Below, piece after piece: positions 15,708 to 15,768 of a stretch of 15,768 bases of DNA. A program made the position numbers and the translations under genes. The DNA comes from Actinomycetota bacterium (GTDB lineage Bacteria; Actinomycetota; Actinomycetes; Streptosporangiales; Streptosporangiaceae). Where the stretch lies: positions 1 through 15,768 of the forward strand of contig QGUZ01000101.1 of assembly GCA_003242605.1 (NCBI GenBank), in the 5' to 3' direction. The notes beneath the pieces are model-generated. The model did not search any database. It was not told where the DNA came from and was given only the letters and a program-made list of their open reading frames with translations. Position 1 is the first letter of the stretch. Each line of letters opens with the position of its first letter.

Positions 15708-15744
15708 GCCGGCCCTCCGACGGTCAGGCGATCGCTGAGAGTTG

Positions 15745-15763
15745 CCGGTTAATTGCTATCCGG
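15745..15763. promoter_or_regulatory. Possible TetR operator
   Basis: CCGG at each end with TA/TA inside gives the pattern CCGG-n-TA-N5-TA-n-CCGG, symmetric at 12 of 18 non-central positions. It lies in an AT-rich stretch 38 bases upstream of the TetR start, where a promoter would be expected. TetR proteins commonly bind such sites in their own promoter. Confidence 0.3.
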
Positions 15764-15768
15764 AATCA

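Noticed and set aside
15649..15735. Two copies of GCGATCGC (15649-15656 and 15728-15735), like the cyanobacterial HIP1 repeat
   Set aside because: One is within the TetR coding sequence and both are expected by chance in DNA this rich in G and C. Nothing else suggests a cyanobacterial origin.

Overview
The window is chromosomal DNA of a very GC-rich actinobacterium. The HspR/HAIR-controlled dnaK operon, the small ribosomal protein bS22, the HTH-bS22-epimerase gene order and heavy G/C use at third codon positions all point to Actinomycetota. A member of the Streptosporangiales or a relative is my best guess from gene content, but sequence alone does not fix the genus. I see no tRNA or rRNA gene, insertion sequence, phage gene, CRISPR array or replication origin.

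Left part (1-5644, all minus strand). Reading leftwards: a divergent proline-dehydrogenase-like protein, proC (last step of proline synthesis), acuC (HDAC-family deacetylase), a phosphatase-like conserved protein, a small excisionase-type HTH protein, the 32-residue ribosomal protein bS22, and a NAD-dependent epimerase cut by the window edge. The genes run in one direction but are probably several transcripts. A strong hairpin follows proC, an AT-richer 320-base gap with operator-like repeats precedes the HTH gene, and GC-rich hairpins follow the HTH gene in a roughly 620-base gene-free gap.

Middle (5814-13401, plus strand). A small lipoprotein gene is followed by a hairpin, then by the heat-shock operon dnaK-grpE-dnaJ-hspR-clpB. 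A single clear promoter before dnaK is flanked and overlapped by two HAIR operators. HspR, made from the fourth gene, should repress the whole operon when free DnaK is plentiful. DnaK, DnaJ and GrpE form the refolding machine, and ClpB works with it to dissolve aggregates. clpB starts 16 bases after hspR and has no HAIR site of its own, so it appears to be under the same switch. grpE has an unusual 71-residue low-complexity C-terminal tail that contains a perfect 15-bp hairpin and a short tandem repeat.

Right part (13402-15768). A modest terminator-like hairpin follows clpB. Then come a small secreted protein of unknown function (plus), hairpins between convergent genes, a TPR-like protein (minus), a perfect 18-bp inverted repeat, and a TetR-family regulator (minus) with an operator-like palindrome upstream.

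Most of the window is conserved, ordinary chromosome. I did not find a clear new multi-gene system. The points most worth a second look are the proline-dehydrogenase homologue that has lost most recognisable catalytic motifs next to proC, the hairpin and repeat tail in grpE, and the unexplained palindromes around the HTH and bS22 genes.
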